Positions 1 through 12,350 of a stretch of DNA of 64,000 nucleotides are shown piece after piece; the first letter of the stretch is position 1; the number at the start of each line of letters is the position of its first letter. A model generated the notes under the pieces. That model was given only the letters and a program-made list of their open reading frames with translations, was not told the DNA's origin and made no database searches. The DNA is from Cystobasidium ongulense. Its lineage: Eukaryota; Basidiomycota; Cystobasidiomycetes; Cystobasidiales; Cystobasidiaceae. The position numbers and the translations under genes are program-made. The DNA is taken from assembly GCA_022835595.1 (NCBI GenBank), contig BQUP01000002.1:2590534-2654533 (forward strand), read 5' to 3'.

Positions 1-7
1 GACTTAC

Positions 8-2068
8 TCCTCATCCGAATCAGGCATATCCATCAAATCGCCGCTTGTCGTTGATTGCCAAGCTGGCTTGTTATAGTCTGCAGGTGGAACGGTATAACCG
101 TGTTCGTCGACCTGTGGCTGTCTATCGCTGTGCTCGCCAGCTGCAATAGCGGCAGCTGCTGCTGAGGCAGTCCCCGCTCCAATTGCTCCACTAGACGCGG
201 AACCTCCCATAGCGCTCGAGAATGGATTGAGTGATTGAGATGCTCTGGGAGGATCAGGCGACATAGCGGGTGTGGTAATCTCCTCCATTTCATCAAAGTT
301 GTTATTATTCGACCGTCTAGGCTCAGAAAGCGGACTTGCGAGCGGTGTATCAAAGCTCGGGGTGTGTGCAGGCGCAGTCCGGGGATGAGCTGGACCGTCT
401 GAAGCTCGAGGTGTGGTTTCACGCTGGCTTTGCCTCTCGGAAAAGCTGTCTCGTCTAGCAGAGGTATTATTCCTCTTCAAGAAGCCTGGCATGAAAGAAT
501 TCCGCTTGCTTTTGCCTGTATTGACCCTTAGTCCTCCTCCACCTCTGGTGTCTTCGTCATCGCTCGCCATTCCACTCGAGCGACCTGATTGCTGCCTGTC
601 TCTCGAGGGTCGCCCAAGAGAAGCCGATCCTGAAGAGCGGAAAGCATCTCGTTCATCATCGCTATCTGCGCCATTGAGAGTTTGGCGCTGCTGTTGTTGT
701 TGAACAGCGGTAGATTTACGTCTATCAAGCTTATTGCCACCTCCGCTCTTGAAAGCTGAAAGGAAGCCACCTCCACCACCCTGGCGAGAGGAAGTGAAAG
801 AATCGGCACGTCCACTGCGTACTGACTGCGTATCTGTGTTTGTGCGTGGTCGCATGGGTGTCGTGGCTGCAGGAGGTGCTGCGGATGCATTCTGGCCGAA
901 CTCGCCCGTGGGGCTGTCAACATTGACTATGGGTGGTAGAGGAGAAGTTGATTGCTGTCGGCCATTTGTATTGATGTTGCCGCCGCTATTGCTGGAGCCT
1001 CGAGCTGGTGCACGTCTTGAGCCGCCTTTGAAGCCTTCTCGACTGACGAACTCTGTGAGATCCTGCACAGGTTCCCATGTAAGAATGGACTCCAGTCCTC
1101 TCTCTGCTGTTTCCATGCGCTCTCTGCCAAGGTCGTTCTGAAGCGTCTCGAATACGGTAAGGAGCTAATTATAACACGTGTTAGGGAAGTGTTGTAAATA
1201 AGCATCAAGGACATATCACGGCTGAGAGATCTTGACTTACCTCTTTGATACTTGTGAGACGACCAAAGTCGAATTGTTGGTATGTATTTAGATAGGCTGG
1301 GGCCGACTCCATCCACCGAGCTTGCTGAAGGGAGACCTCCTCTTGCAATGCAGGCAGCTTTTCGGCATTCTTCTTTCCACCCAAGCTTCCTGATGCCTTT
1401 TGTTGTGCCTGGAAGTGTACCAGTCAGCCAGCTTCGACATGTGGGATGCTATCTTCCCTTCCATCCTCATCCATGACGTTAATCGTACGTATGGATGTCG
1501 ACACGGCGGGAGGATGGGGTAAAGGTCCGAGCAGACATCAAGCGCACCTTTTGGAATCTGTGTAGAGCTTCCTCGTATTCCTTCAGTAAAGCTTCAGCAT
1601 TCCTCTCCTGCTTCTGCACAGCTGTCCAGTCGTCCTTTGACGCTCGGGAGCGGAGAGGCACCTCGAGCAAGTCCCTGCATCGTTTCGCAAAGACTTCGTG
1701 CATGCGAACCACCTCGGCAGACTCGTGCTCGATGGCTCGCTCGACTGCTTTTACGCTGGACGAGCCGAGTGCGGCGTTGTGCTGCAGGTCGAAGGGCGTC
1801 TTTCCCGCCTTGAGAGATGATACGGCTCGCTGGACTGCTTTAGCGTATGCCTCCTCGGCCTGGAGAGCGGTCTTTGAGTCAGCCAGGTAGGGTGTAGGAC
1901 ATCTGTTGAAGGTGTGAAGCGCACCTCGGCCCTCTCGCTGAAGTAGTGAGCCAGTCTCTCGTTGACTTCCTTTGCCGCCGCCATCCTCGCCTTGAGCAGG
2001 CTGCCGGTGGCTTTGGGATCCGAGTATGCGAAAGCATCGGTGTACGCGGTGCGCGAGAGCGACTGCAT
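8..2068 (-). CDS. syp1: Syp1/FCHo-like F-BAR endocytic adaptor (partial, 3' end outside window)
   Basis: Likely muniscin-type early endocytic adaptor that binds the plasma membrane through an F-BAR dimer. Exons on the minus strand are 2068-1925, 1859-1548, 1408-1241 and 1164-8, all in phase, giving about 593 residues in the window. The N-terminus (DPKATGSLLKARM, then NERLAHYFSERAE, then EEAYAKAV across the first splice) matches the start of F-BAR domains. About residues 1-260 are helical F-BAR. The rest is Ser/Gly/Arg-rich and disordered, and ends in DEHGYTVPP, a motif seen just before the mu-homology domain in Syp1/FCHo proteins. The apparent TAA at 4-6 lies inside a perfect GTAAGT donor, so the mu-homology exon should lie left of the window. 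The gene shares a 131-bp divergent promoter with the Oct1 gene. It could instead be another F-BAR protein (Cdc15/Bzz1 type), but those carry SH3 domains. Confidence 0.75.
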
Positions 2069-2199
2069 GGTGGAGTGATGCGATGCTGCTTGTGGCAGTA
2101 GTTGTCGAGGTGTATTGTTGTTGTCGACTCAAATGGATGGAGTTCGTCCAAGCTTGCCTTCACTTTCATTACACCATTTATATATTGTAATAATACTGC
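2069..2199. promoter_or_regulatory. divergent promoter syp1 / oct1
   Basis: Only 131 bp separate the two start codons (2068 minus, 2200 plus). An AT-rich stretch with a TATA-like run (about 2178-2194) lies just upstream of the Oct1 ATG. Both genes must draw on this short region. Confidence 0.5.
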
Positions 2200-4988
2200 A
2201 TGAAGTCTGCAGCGCTTATACGACGGACAGCCGCACAGAGGCAGCGTGCTCGTACGCAGCACATCATCAACACGCCTGCTAGTCGGCCTTATCACACTTC
2301 CTCGCCCACCAAAGCATCGCCGCCATCCTCATCATCAAGCAGCTTCCTCGAATCTTCCAACGCCGCCATCAAGCAGGCATTCGATGCGCCTCCAGCCGTC
2401 TTCTCGCTGCTCGAGTCGTTCCAGAGCACCACTCCGCCAGCTGGCAGGTTCGGCTACAATGCCCTGCGGAATCCAGAAGACTTTGTCGAGCTCTCTCGCC
2501 GGACACAGCGAAGAGCCGAAGCGATAGTGTCGCGAATCCTCGACTATGCGCAGAGCACGACGCCGCTGAATGCAGCAAAGCAGCAGCAAGCCAGCAGCAG
2601 CAGTGACACCATCACATACTCGCGCAGCCATCAAGACCAAGTCCACGATCTGCTCGTCCAGGTCAAGCAAGTCGACAGGCTTTCCGACCTCTTGTGCAGC
2701 GTCATCGACCTTGCTGAACTGGTGCGGAACCTCGACCCGAACCCAGACTGGATCAAGCACGCCGAGATTGCCTATCAAGAGCTGTGCTACTACATGAACC
2801 AGCTGAATACCCACGTCGAGCTATACCGTGTAAGCTCTTTCTTCTTGACACCAAATTTCAGAGAGCCGAAATTGACCGATTAACCTTTCGGCGATAACTC
2901 AGGCACTCAAGCGCGTACATGATCCAGTGGCTAATTCCAAAGCTGCTCAAGACCCAAGTCTCTCAGCTGCTCTGACAGTAGCCTCTCAATTCCTCTCAGA
3001 CTTTGAAAAGTCTGGCATCCATCTTCCAGATGCGCAGCGTCGATTGTTCGTCGACATATCCGACCAGATTCTGGTCCTGGGGCGCACATTCACTACCCTC
3101 CCCGAGGCAGAACTAGACACGGAAGACGAGAGCAAAGCCGTCCCTATTTCGCTTGATGAATTGAGTAAGTGGAACGCGAGTATAGCGAGGGATCTGGAAG
3201 TACCACCAGGGCAGAAGATATACCTGCATGCCAACTCTCCAGAAGGTCAAGCGATTCGAAGGGAACATCCAGATGGACAAGTTCGGAAACGCTTTTACAC
3301 AGCAGCTTACAAGAGCTCTCCTGACCGAATACGCGTGCTTGAAGACCTGCTGAAGAAAAGAGGTCACCTCGCTAGATTAGTCGGCAAGCGAAATTATGCA
3401 GAAATTGCATTGGTAGACAAAATGGCAAAGACGCCAGGTGAGCATCGATTTCTTTCTTTCTCAAAAGGCAGGCTATCTCTCCCCAGTCCAATTACTAATA
3501 GTCTGCAATGCACATCTTCGTAGAAAATGTAATGTCTTTCTTGACCTCGCTGGCTCAGCGGAATAGACCATTAGCTATGAACGATCTCACCCAAATGTCG
3601 GAAGCGAAACGAATCCAACTTGGCATTCCGAGTCTAAGCCCACAACCGCAAATCGAAGCTTGGGATCGCGAATATTACTACGGCAAAGCTATGGCGCTCT
3701 TCTCGCCATCTATCCCTTCAACAAGCTACTTGTCCGAGTTCTTCTCAGTCGGTACTTGCATATCAGGCTTATCGTCACTCTTTCACAATTTATACGGTAT
3801 CCGTTTCGAGCCTGAGAAAGTCTCACTCGGGGAAACTTGGGCTAGTCAAGGTGATGTAGTCAAGCTCGCTGTTATCGATGAACAGGAAGGCAAGATTGGA
3901 GAAATCTATTGTGATCTTTTCTCGAGAGATGCGAAACCTTCTGGAGCTGCACATTATACTGTTCGCTGTTCGAGACGGCTAGATGATGACGAAGCCGACA
4001 AGGATATAGAGTACCTCGACATAGATGGCGCGGAGGCTACCGATTGTGGACATGCACTACCTCTAAACCCAACGCCCGTCAAATACAAAGGCAGAGATGG
4101 GATGTACCAAATGCCAGTGGTCGTACTTACATGCGACTTCGACAAACCCAGTCACAGCAAGCCTGGTTTGCTCACATGGCAAGAACTCGAGACGCTCTTT
4201 CACGAGATGGGACATGCTATGCATTGTAAGGCACCATCCTTTTCTCCGATATACTTGATTTCGGCGAGACTGACAGTACTCCGCCCATCATCTAGCAATG
4301 ATTGGTCGAACAGACTATCACAATGTGGCCGGTACCCGTTGTGCAACTGATTTCGTGGAGCTTCCGTCTATAATGATGGAGCATTTCGCATCTTCTTCAT
4401 CCGTTTTGTCACTTTTCGCAACACATTACAAAACAGGACAGGCATTACCTATCGCCCAATTACGTCAGCATCAAAACGCTCTTAGAGGTTTTCATGCATT
4501 AGAAAGCAATTCACAAATCTTCATGGCAATCTTGGATCAACTATACCATGGTGACGCACCTTTACAGAAACACTTTGATTCGACAACTATATACCAGATG
4601 ACACAAAAACGATTCGGTGCTGTCCCACCTGCTCCAGGAACATCCTGGCAGACTAATTTTGGTCATTTGTTCGGCTACGGAGCTACTTAGTAAGGGCTAT
4701 TCAACATCCAAGGCACATCGGAAACTCACTCTGATAATACAATCCTACAGCTATTCATACCTCTTTGACAGAGCTATCGCACAGCAGATGTTCGACAAAC
4801 TCTTCAAGAGGAATCCAATCGGTCGAGAGAGCGGAGAGCTGTACAAGAACGATTTGCTCAAGTATGGCGGCGGTCGAGATCCCTGGCAGTGTGTTGGCAA
4901 GCTTTTGGATAACAAAGCACTAGTAAAAGGTGATAAGGAGAGTATGGATATTGTCGGAACCTGGAACGTAGACGAGCAGCCTTGGTGA
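2200..4988 (+). CDS. oct1: mitochondrial intermediate peptidase (Oct1/MIP, M3 metallopeptidase)
   Basis: Matrix zinc peptidase that removes an octapeptide from imported precursors after MPP has cut them. Exons are 2200-2829, 2903-3437, 3524-4225, 4296-4689 and 4751-4988, giving 832 aa, slightly longer than usual for the family. The N-terminus is Arg/Ser/Ala-rich (MKSAALIRRTAAQRQRAR), as expected of a presequence. The zinc site HEMGH lies at about residues 615-619. A splice then gives HSMIGRT, followed by ATDFVELPS, where Glu ~644 is the third zinc ligand. The SQF/YNALR region and the C-terminal LFGYGATYYSYLFDRAIA are also typical of MIP. Introns are 58-86 nt. The gene runs tail-to-tail with the Don1-like gene, 327 bp apart. 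I see no defect and expect an active enzyme. Confidence 0.95.
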
Positions 4989-5315
4989 ACATTTCCCCTT
5001 GTAACCCTTGCTGGCTGGTCCAGTAAGCTAGACAATATATAGACACACGGACTTTGCCATGTGGTGCCCAGTCAATTTCTGACAAGGCACACTCCGCTGA
5101 TACGCAACCACTAGATCTCGCTGCACGAGCAACATGTATGTAGATAGATAGAGCCGCAATATGTCCCTCCGAGAGCAGTTAATTCCCAGCCTTACATCCG
5201 GCGCCTCGAAGTTTCTGCAATGAAGCGTGCACGATTGCATGATCGCAGCATACCAAATACAAGCAACATTAGGAACCCATCTTGGCGCACATATACACAC
5301 CCTGCTTTACAATGA
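4989..5315. other. convergent intergenic spacer
   Basis: Spacer between the stop codons of oct1 (+) and the Don1-like gene (-). It should hold both 3' UTRs. No other gene or repeat was seen. Confidence 0.5.
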
Positions 5316-8300
5316 CTACTTGCCGAGTACGCTCTTCAAGAGCACAACACTCTCTGCTGCATTCGTCACATTCTGGCTGGATCGCCGACTATGGGAAGGA
5401 CTCTCTACCTCTAGGCTACCTTCCCGAGATCTCGAAGCATTTGACGTCAGCTCGTAAAGCGAAGCTGCTCGTGTCATCAAAGGTCGCAATGGATTTAGAC
5501 TCTCAAGCAGACTATAGGATGACTCGCTTGCTTTGACAGAAGAGGCGAATGGATCGGTTCTCTCCACTTCTGGTGTTGGCGTGAAACAAGTCTGATAGCA
5601 CTCATCGCAGGCACGGCCAATAATGTGAGAGCCTTTGCCATCTGCCGACGGAATAGCGAAGCTCTAAACTGAATTTAGCAAGCGGATACTGTCTGGTCAT
5701 GGAGCTAAGAAGGCTCACCTTGGTCGAACACGCCCAACAGACTACATCACCACACAAACGACAATGATGTCTCCTACGCCAAAGTGCAAAAGCCGCTCCG
5801 CACCTCATACACTTGACAGTTCGGATATCCGGTACCCAGATAGGCGCACTATAATCTTCGTATACTTTGAGATCTTGGTATCTTGTATGCGAGGAATAGC
5901 TACTGCGGCGTGACGAAGCGAGAGCGTCTCTGCTATTCTCTCCGGCATGTCCGCTATCCAAGCGTCGCTGTGCTTCTGTTATGGTACATCCCTCATCGAA
6001 CTGATCTGGCAAATCCAGGTCTCTGAGGAAGACAGACTCGGTCGGTGATGGAGCGGCACTCGTAGCAGTTGACTGCGGCACAAGTCCGCCTGTCGAATGT
6101 GCAGATGTGTTGGAAAGAGATCGTTCTGATAAAGGGAGAGGCACGGGCATCGACAGCCTTCTGAGTCGAGAGCGTTTCTTCTCCTCGTCCTCTGTCAATA
6201 ATGTCCGCCTTGATTGCAGCAGCTCCTCTTTCGCTTCGCGCAAAGCTGCGACCCATTCGTGCTTCAATTCGGGCGTCCCTGATCACAAGTAAGATGGGTA
6301 AATTTGAGTAAAACTTGACAGCGAAGTCGCTTCAGAACAAGACGTACCCGCCACCAAAGAGAAACTGTGTACAGAACCTCGGATTTCGAATACTTGGCCC
6401 GCGGCAGAGGTCACTGTCAGGTCCTCCAAATCTAACCTCTGTTTGAAAGTATACTGAGGTGCACCCTCTGTACTAGCCATAGGCAGGCCAGGAGTTGGCC
6501 AAATGACTGAGACTGGTAGCTTTTCGCTGGCCATGCTCGGCGATGGCCCGTGGCCACCGCTGCTGCTCAGACCGGGCAGAGACCAGGAATTGATGATGTC
6601 CGCATATATGAGGATATCGGTGAAGAGGAAGAAAGCCTGCTCCTCATCAGCTCGACGACCCTGCTTGACCAACACGCCTGATTTGAGAAGTCGTCGCCCG
6701 GGAGCGATAAGCTGAAAGTCCAAAGCGACGAAGCCTCTCTGTAGGTCGAGCATAGTTACTGAGCTTTCGTGCTGCTTGATGGATACTTCTAGATGCTGAG
6801 CGACTGTCACCGTAATGGAAGCTCAAATGTGGTTAAAGAAAGAAAAAGGCTGCTGGTAAAGCAAACCACATACCCTCTTCGACAGCAATGATAGCTTTTC
6901 GCAGGGGTTTGTAGTCGGGATCGCCCGGATCAGTAAAGCGAAGGAGGTCCTGTGGGTAATGTGGATCAGTCAAGTGAAGCTCGGGTATGCAGATCAGATT
7001 ACGTACACCGAGGAGTAGACGATAGCGAGGAATACGTTGAACGATGCAAAGTAGCATCGCAGTCAAGCTCAAACCTTTACCAACTCTTTCTGATTTCTTA
7101 GCGGTCAAATATGCCTTCCAGGCTTGATTTGTTCTTTCTTCCCTCTCGAGTATTGCTTGTGCATGTCCAAAGTTGCCAACGAAGAGGGAGTAGCATTTTA
7201 AAAAAGGTAAAATTGGAGCGAGAGTACTTCCGATCATACGTGGAATGGGCAAACTCGCAGGTTGATACGCACGAATAGAAGCTGAAGGTCTTGCTGGTGA
7301 TGCAATGCCGGTAGCTCGCAGAGATGTATGAGCTGGACTGGTAGATGCGTGGGGAATTGACCCGGGAGCTGATGAGATGTTCTCTTCAAGGCGACGTAGT
7401 ATTTCCTTGTTGAGATTATAAACGTCTCCAAAGTTCGAAAATATATCTTTGATAGTCCTAGGAGGAAAGATATTGTTCGGAGCAGTTGCAATGGAAGAGC
7501 TACCCCTCGAAGCGGATCGTGGTGTAGTCAGAGGACTGATAAAGTGCTCTTGTATCTCATGCAAGACCGCGACATAAACACGCTCAGATTGTAGGATCTC
7601 GTTCGATATTCTATCCTTTTTGGCCATACGAGCGTTCTTCTTTGCTGTGGTAAAATCCCTCGCTGAGATGATGGATCGTGTAGGTTCTGCAAGACTGAAA
7701 GTTACCGATGGCTTGCCTTTGCCCGGCGAGCTTTTAGGAGATGACGAAGACCCGTTGTTTGATGTCAAGGACCGTTTCAAGGTCTGAGATTCTCGTGCAG
7801 ATGCTTTTCCATTCGAAGATGAGGCGACCAGAGCTGAAGTAGTGGGTAGAGCAAGCGAGACTGGGCGACTACCTGTAGAGGCCTCTCTCGATGTAGGTTC
7901 ATTTCGGAAGCCTGCTGGCGAAGTGGATTGCCTTCTCATGCTTTTTAGTCGGATTCTTCTAGTCGGTAATGGAATGGCAGACTGTAGTATCTTGGACCTT
8001 CTGGGTTCCGAAGACGAAACCGCGACATCCAAAGCAGATTCTTCGGGATCTTCTTCTGGAAGGGATCCACAGCTGCGAGCACTTGCTACGCTGATTCGAT
8101 GATGGGGTGCCAGCAGATCAGGAAGTCGTTCTCTTTGCGTTATAGCTAGTTCGGAGCGTGGTAGCGTGCCTGCAGGCATACTGACTCTTCGTAATCGCAT
8201 CAGAGCATGTCCAGGTCGACGCAGTCCGTCTGTGACTGTTGGCAGTTCATTTCTCGTCAATGCGAAAGGTACAGTGCTTTGTTGAACTTGCTCGCTTGCT

Positions 8301-8755
8301 TCTGGCTGCTTTATAGATGCAATAGGTATTGCATCCGACCCAAACGATGTCGGGCGTGAGCTGGAGTCGGTCGACCATGATGTGCTCGTCCCGCAAGAGG
8401 CCATACTATCAGGTCGAGACGCAGGGACTGGGGCGACTGAAAGTCTGTCCATCGTGCTGTCCACTGGGAATGATCCCTGCTGCTGCTGTCTTGCCGCCTG
8501 TAGCCTGATGAGATGGTGAGATGGTGGCTGTTTCACGCGTATACGGGGCGGATTGGCAAGCAAGTCGTCAGCAAGGCGAATTGTGAGTTCGAAAGTAAAG
8601 TACGGGGCTGCACGAGACTCACCCTGCACTCTCGTCTTGCTGTGCTGTGCGCTGCTGTCCTTGCCGTCGTTCTTCGCTCTGGAGATTCTCCTGCTGGCTC
8701 GAGAATGCTGATCCGTCGCCGCGACCGAGCTCAATGCAGTGCGCTGGTTGTGCAC
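5316..8755 (-). CDS. don1: Don1/FGD-like Rho guanine nucleotide exchange factor (DH-PH-FYVE)
   Basis: Exons on the minus strand are 8755-7007, 6949-6874, 6803-6348, 6278-5719 and 5663-5316, giving 1062 aa. An alternative ATG at 8452 gives 961 aa and may be the true start, because the first ~100 residues look unlike the rest. Order of domains: a Ser-rich disordered N-terminus; a DH domain from about residue 375 ([17 protein letters not shown], then [13 protein letters not shown] spliced to DLLRFTDP); a PH domain (~620-740, KSGVLVKQG, then [12 protein letters not shown]); and a FYVE finger (WVPD, then [14 protein letters not shown], ending CDECYQTC). This is the layout of metazoan FGD proteins and of Ustilago Don1, which activates Cdc42 on endosomes during cell separation. 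That role here is inferred. The FYVE domain implies binding to PI3P membranes. The FYVE is split by a 55-nt intron. Confidence 0.85.
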
Positions 8756-9351
8756 AACAGCACGTATGCAGCTACAGTGCCACCTTCATGGCCCAAGTCA
8801 GTTGGAATGAGAACTTTCAGTTTCATTATTCCATGTCACGCCCTCCCTCCCTCCTCGTCCTCGACTCCTGTTCTTCAGCGTGCCTGCTTTGGCCGAGATG
8901 GACCAAATACCGAAGATCATCGAGCGAAAGTCTCGTGCCAATCATATCAATAGCTGAAGTGATGGAGTCTGGTCGTTGTTCGGATTCTGGATTTCCTAAA
9001 AGGCAATCTGTCTTAAGGCTAAAGAGCGCAAAAGCTCAACCCCTGCCTGAAAAAGCCGAAAGTTGCAAGAAGAAAAGCATCTTTGCAGGGAAAATCTCAT
9101 CAAAAGTGAATAGACGAACAACGAGAGGTACCAAAAGATGCGATAGAATAAGCTAACACTGCTCGAGTCCAATCTAGAAGATCGAATGAGAACAAGGGAA
9201 CAAGCACAAGCGCCTTAAAAGTGCAGAGTATGGTTTTAGGCGAAGTAACAGCTGACGAAGGTCCTCCAGGGAAAATAAATCATGCAATTGAATATGCTAC
9301 GAAAAGCTCGAATATATAAAGTTGATGAGAGAGCGCACAAGTAACCGCAGT
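8756..9351. other. intergenic region upstream of the Don1-like gene
   Basis: This 596-bp stretch holds the promoter and 5' UTR of the Don1-like gene and the 3' UTR of the aspartic protease gene. Open frames on the plus strand here show no recognisable protein. It is purine-rich around 9000-9130. Nothing else was seen. Confidence 0.4.
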
Positions 9352-11184
9352 TTAGAGCTTGTGAATTGTTCTTGAAGCGCGCTTGTGGCGGAGGACACCA
9401 GTCACTGGCTCGGAAGGTTCGCTGCGTTCGAGTAAGATTTCCTCCGCACCATTCAGACTTCTCTTGGTGCTGGCTGAAGAACCACCTCGAGTGAGTGCCA
9501 AGACGGGTGCAGCGTTTGAGGAACCAGTGACAAGGTTTGCAAAGCCAACGGCGTTGTCAGCAAAGCTAAATGTAGTGTAGACGTTCTGTTGGAGATAGAT
9601 GTCATGGTCAGTATTGAGAGCAAACACCACAGCATAAATGTGCAGCAGCCTCACCTTCAAGAAGAGATCACCCATGAGAATGGAGTCACCAGCAAAGCTT
9701 TGTGCAATAATTCCCATCACACACTGGGTACTGCCTGTTGATGTTCGACCTAAGTTCATATCGGAAGCTGGGATATTGTAGACGGGACCGCTGTTAAATT
9801 TGAACCCGATGGTAGGGATGGAAAGGCATGGTGCAGTCCAGTAGCTGTCCCTCCAGTATCGTGCACCAGACACGCTAGAGAAGATCTTTGCGACGGTAGC
9901 GTTGGGCTATAGGAAACGTGAGCGAAGACTCAAATAGCAACATGAAGTCGCATGGAAATGAGAGAATGGGCAACTCACAGCGTAGATCAAAGTGGTACCA
10001 GTGTCGACAATCGTCTGGAAACCGGTAGCTTTACTGACTTTGTTATTAGCGTAGGCACTTCCGCCACCAATTTGCCAATAGCCCTTGTTCACGACTGGGT
10101 TCCAGTACATATTGCCGCTAAATTTGGTTGTGTCGTAGCCTCCGATGTATAGCTGAGACCCGCCGTTGCTGTTGTCAGACAGGAAGAAGGAGAACATGTT
10201 CTTGCCAACGACTGCTGCTCCTCGTTTTGCCCAAATGTTGCCGAATGCGGTTTGACCTAGCTCGCTAATGGATGTATATGCCATGCCCATGATGCCATCC
10301 TAAGGAAGACGCGTTTGAGTACAAAGACTCTCAAACCCAAAGCCAGACAGACTTACGACTGGGTCATCGTTCAAAGACGTATCAAGCTTGGTGACAGCGG
10401 AGAATAGAGTGCCTGATGCGCCAATGGAGCCGAGTTGAACTACACAAGCGGAGATAGTTGTCAGTTAAATTCCAATTTATAGCACTGAATAACGATACGT
10501 ACCGGCGTCCGAATAGACTCCGCCTGATACGCCCGAGCCATCGGCGTAGTTGATGGAGAACTTCTTGCTTGGGAAGTAAGCGGTTCTTCCTGTTACCTTG
10601 TCATTGAAGCGGGATTTGGTTAGGCAGACCGTTGTTGTGCAGTTGATGGAGGGTACCCAGAGATCCTGTGAGAGTTTATCTGGTCATCAGCAAATGCGTG
10701 CTTCGTTATGATGCATGACATCAACACACCGATGAGCCTGTGTCAAAGTCAATACGGAACTTCTGCGTTCCTAGTGTGATATTACCCGACCAGACTGGAT
10801 AAGGGGTAAGGAAGGCAAGTCAGCCAGATGCATGCTAAAATCGAGATCAAGATACATTGTATACTCACAGGCACCACCTGATTGAGGAGACAGTGCAACT
10901 TCGGTCGTTCGCTTGTGTACTCTGGACATGTCAAGTTTCGGAGTACCAGGGATAGGATATCCATGAGAGCGTTGGAAGTTGGCTCTTGTCGATTCGTACT
11001 TGTTCTTTGTGAAAGCTACAGATTGCGCTAGATTGTCGAATATGACTGTACCGTCTTTACGTGTCAATGCAAGTTTGCTAGCTTTGGAGATGGCGACTGG
11101 GCCAGCAGCTGCCTCTACGCTATCGATCGAGCCGAAGAACGCTGCTAATGCTGCCAACAGCAGGAAGCGCGATGGTGATAGCAT
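9352..11184 (-). CDS. secreted pepsin-like aspartic protease (A1 family)
   Basis: Exons are 11184-10869, 10794-10730, 10665-10503, 10439-10357, 10299-9979, 9906-9655 and 9585-9352, giving 477 aa. The protein has a hydrophobic signal peptide (~1-25), a propeptide ending in VHKR (Kex2-type site) before the mature start, and the flap region SINYADGSGVSGGVY. Both catalytic motifs are present: DTGSSDLW at Asp ~123 and DTGTT at Asp ~308. The core ends with SILMGDLFLKNVYTTFSF, typical of A1 proteases. About 60 residues follow the usual end and contain two more Lys-Arg pairs (~441-442 and ~468-469). No GPI signal is visible, so secretion into the medium is more likely than a yapsin-like anchor. The seven exons include one of only 65 nt. 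The specific substrate cannot be told. Confidence 0.92.
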
Positions 11185-11909
11185 CTTGTGTGGGAATGTA
11201 GAGAGTGCAATGTAGAGTGTGGAATGGAGGTGAGAGTCGTCTAGAGTCTAGCTCTGCTTGATGTAGTTTCCGTCGTCTGTTGTTGCTGTTGTTGATTCTG
11301 AATCCTGCGGGCGGGCGGGCTTCGTGTGAAGCGCGACCGGTCACGCACTGAACCGATGGGTAATGAGCGTGGTTGTTGAAAGAGTGTGGGATGACGATGA
11401 ACGTCGGGTTCTGAACCAGGCAGATGAGAAGAAAAGGCTTGTCTATTGGAGTCGGACGGGAAGAGAGAAGCTTCGTGGTGGGAGGCGAAAGTCTGGACAG
11501 ATGATGGAGAAAGACTTGGGAGATCTCCAGGTATGCTGACCACAGCTCCGTATGAGGTTTAGAAGCGGAAATGTATTTACTAGATGACACGACTCGTCGC
11601 GCAATATTATTGTTATTGACTTTGCATTCTGAAATCAAGAGACTACCGTTCGAAGACATGTCACCGTTGACATTACTCGTCACTATCAAGGTTAAGTGCA
11701 ATTCCTAGCAAAGAATCGCTTACCACTACTGCAGATAAGCAGGGTCATACACCAAGTCACTGCATACTAATAAATGCCACAACACTCGCTAGCTAATAGC
11801 AAAGCTTAACATGAACAGAGTCTAGCATTTCCCAAAGGCATGCAGGCATCATTGTTGATCACGTGCCTCAAATCTCCATATCAAGCGCGAACCGCGTCGA
11901 GCGTTGCCA
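11185..11909. other. intergenic region upstream of the protease gene
   Basis: This 725-bp region should contain the protease promoter. A CT-rich tract on the minus strand (about 11185-11240) sits directly before its ATG, as is common in fungal promoters. Overlapping open frames here are low in coding character and were not accepted as genes. Confidence 0.4.
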
Positions 11910-12350
11910 CTACTGCGCCTCATGCACCGCTGTCAGCTGTCGTGCTGTAGCCGCTCTCTCTCGACGGTCTTGCTTCTTCTTGTCACGCCGTTTGCGATTG
12001 TATGCTTCCTTGCTCTTCTGGCCTTGCCGTCCTTTCCTCTTTCCATTGCTTCCAGATTTGGCGTGCACGTCTACGCTTGCGGCATGCTGAACGTCCGCCA
12101 CAGCTCGTTCGGTGAGAATAGAAAAGGTATTCGCTGCGGTGACTTGGGAAAGTCGATGGCCATCCGTCACTATGTTTGCATTCTCGTTCTTCTCGTTTAA
12201 TGCTACGGGGCTTTGCATTCTATCGCTTCCAGGCCAAGGATGATCAGTTGACGTCTCGCTGGAACCTGTGGTATTTGAAGAGGCTACTGAGGATGCCCTG
12301 TCCATCTGATGAGGTCCATATTGCTGCAGAGTCTTCGTCGAGCTGCCCAT
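11910..12350 (-). CDS. hypothetical small protein with a basic C-terminus
   Basis: Single-exon frame of 146 aa with no recognised family. The N-terminal half is Ser/Thr/Asn-rich and polar. The C-terminal ~45 residues are strongly basic and probably helical (KRKGRQGQKSK, then NRKRRDKKKQDRRERAAT), resembling a nuclear or RNA-binding tail. A frame with 20 consecutive mostly charged residues is unlikely by chance, but the gene could also be an exon of a longer model or spurious. No introns were needed. The start (MGSSTK) follows an in-frame stop-free upstream stretch, so it is uncertain. Confidence 0.4.
   Translation of the reverse strand: MGSSTKTLQQYGPHQMDRASSVASSNTTGSSETSTDHPWPGSDRMQSPVALNEKNENANIVTDGHRLSQVTAANTFSILTERAVADVQHAASVDVHAKSGSNGKRKGRQGQKSKEAYNRKRRDKKKQDRRERAATARQLTAVHEAQ

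Noticed and set aside
4-6. apparent stop codon ending the Syp1-like frame
   Set aside because: The TAA is inside a GTAAGT splice donor, and the family expects a further C-terminal domain outside the window.
11120-11701. 193-codon minus-strand frame upstream of the protease
   Set aside because: Covers the protease promoter in a different frame and shows no conserved segment.
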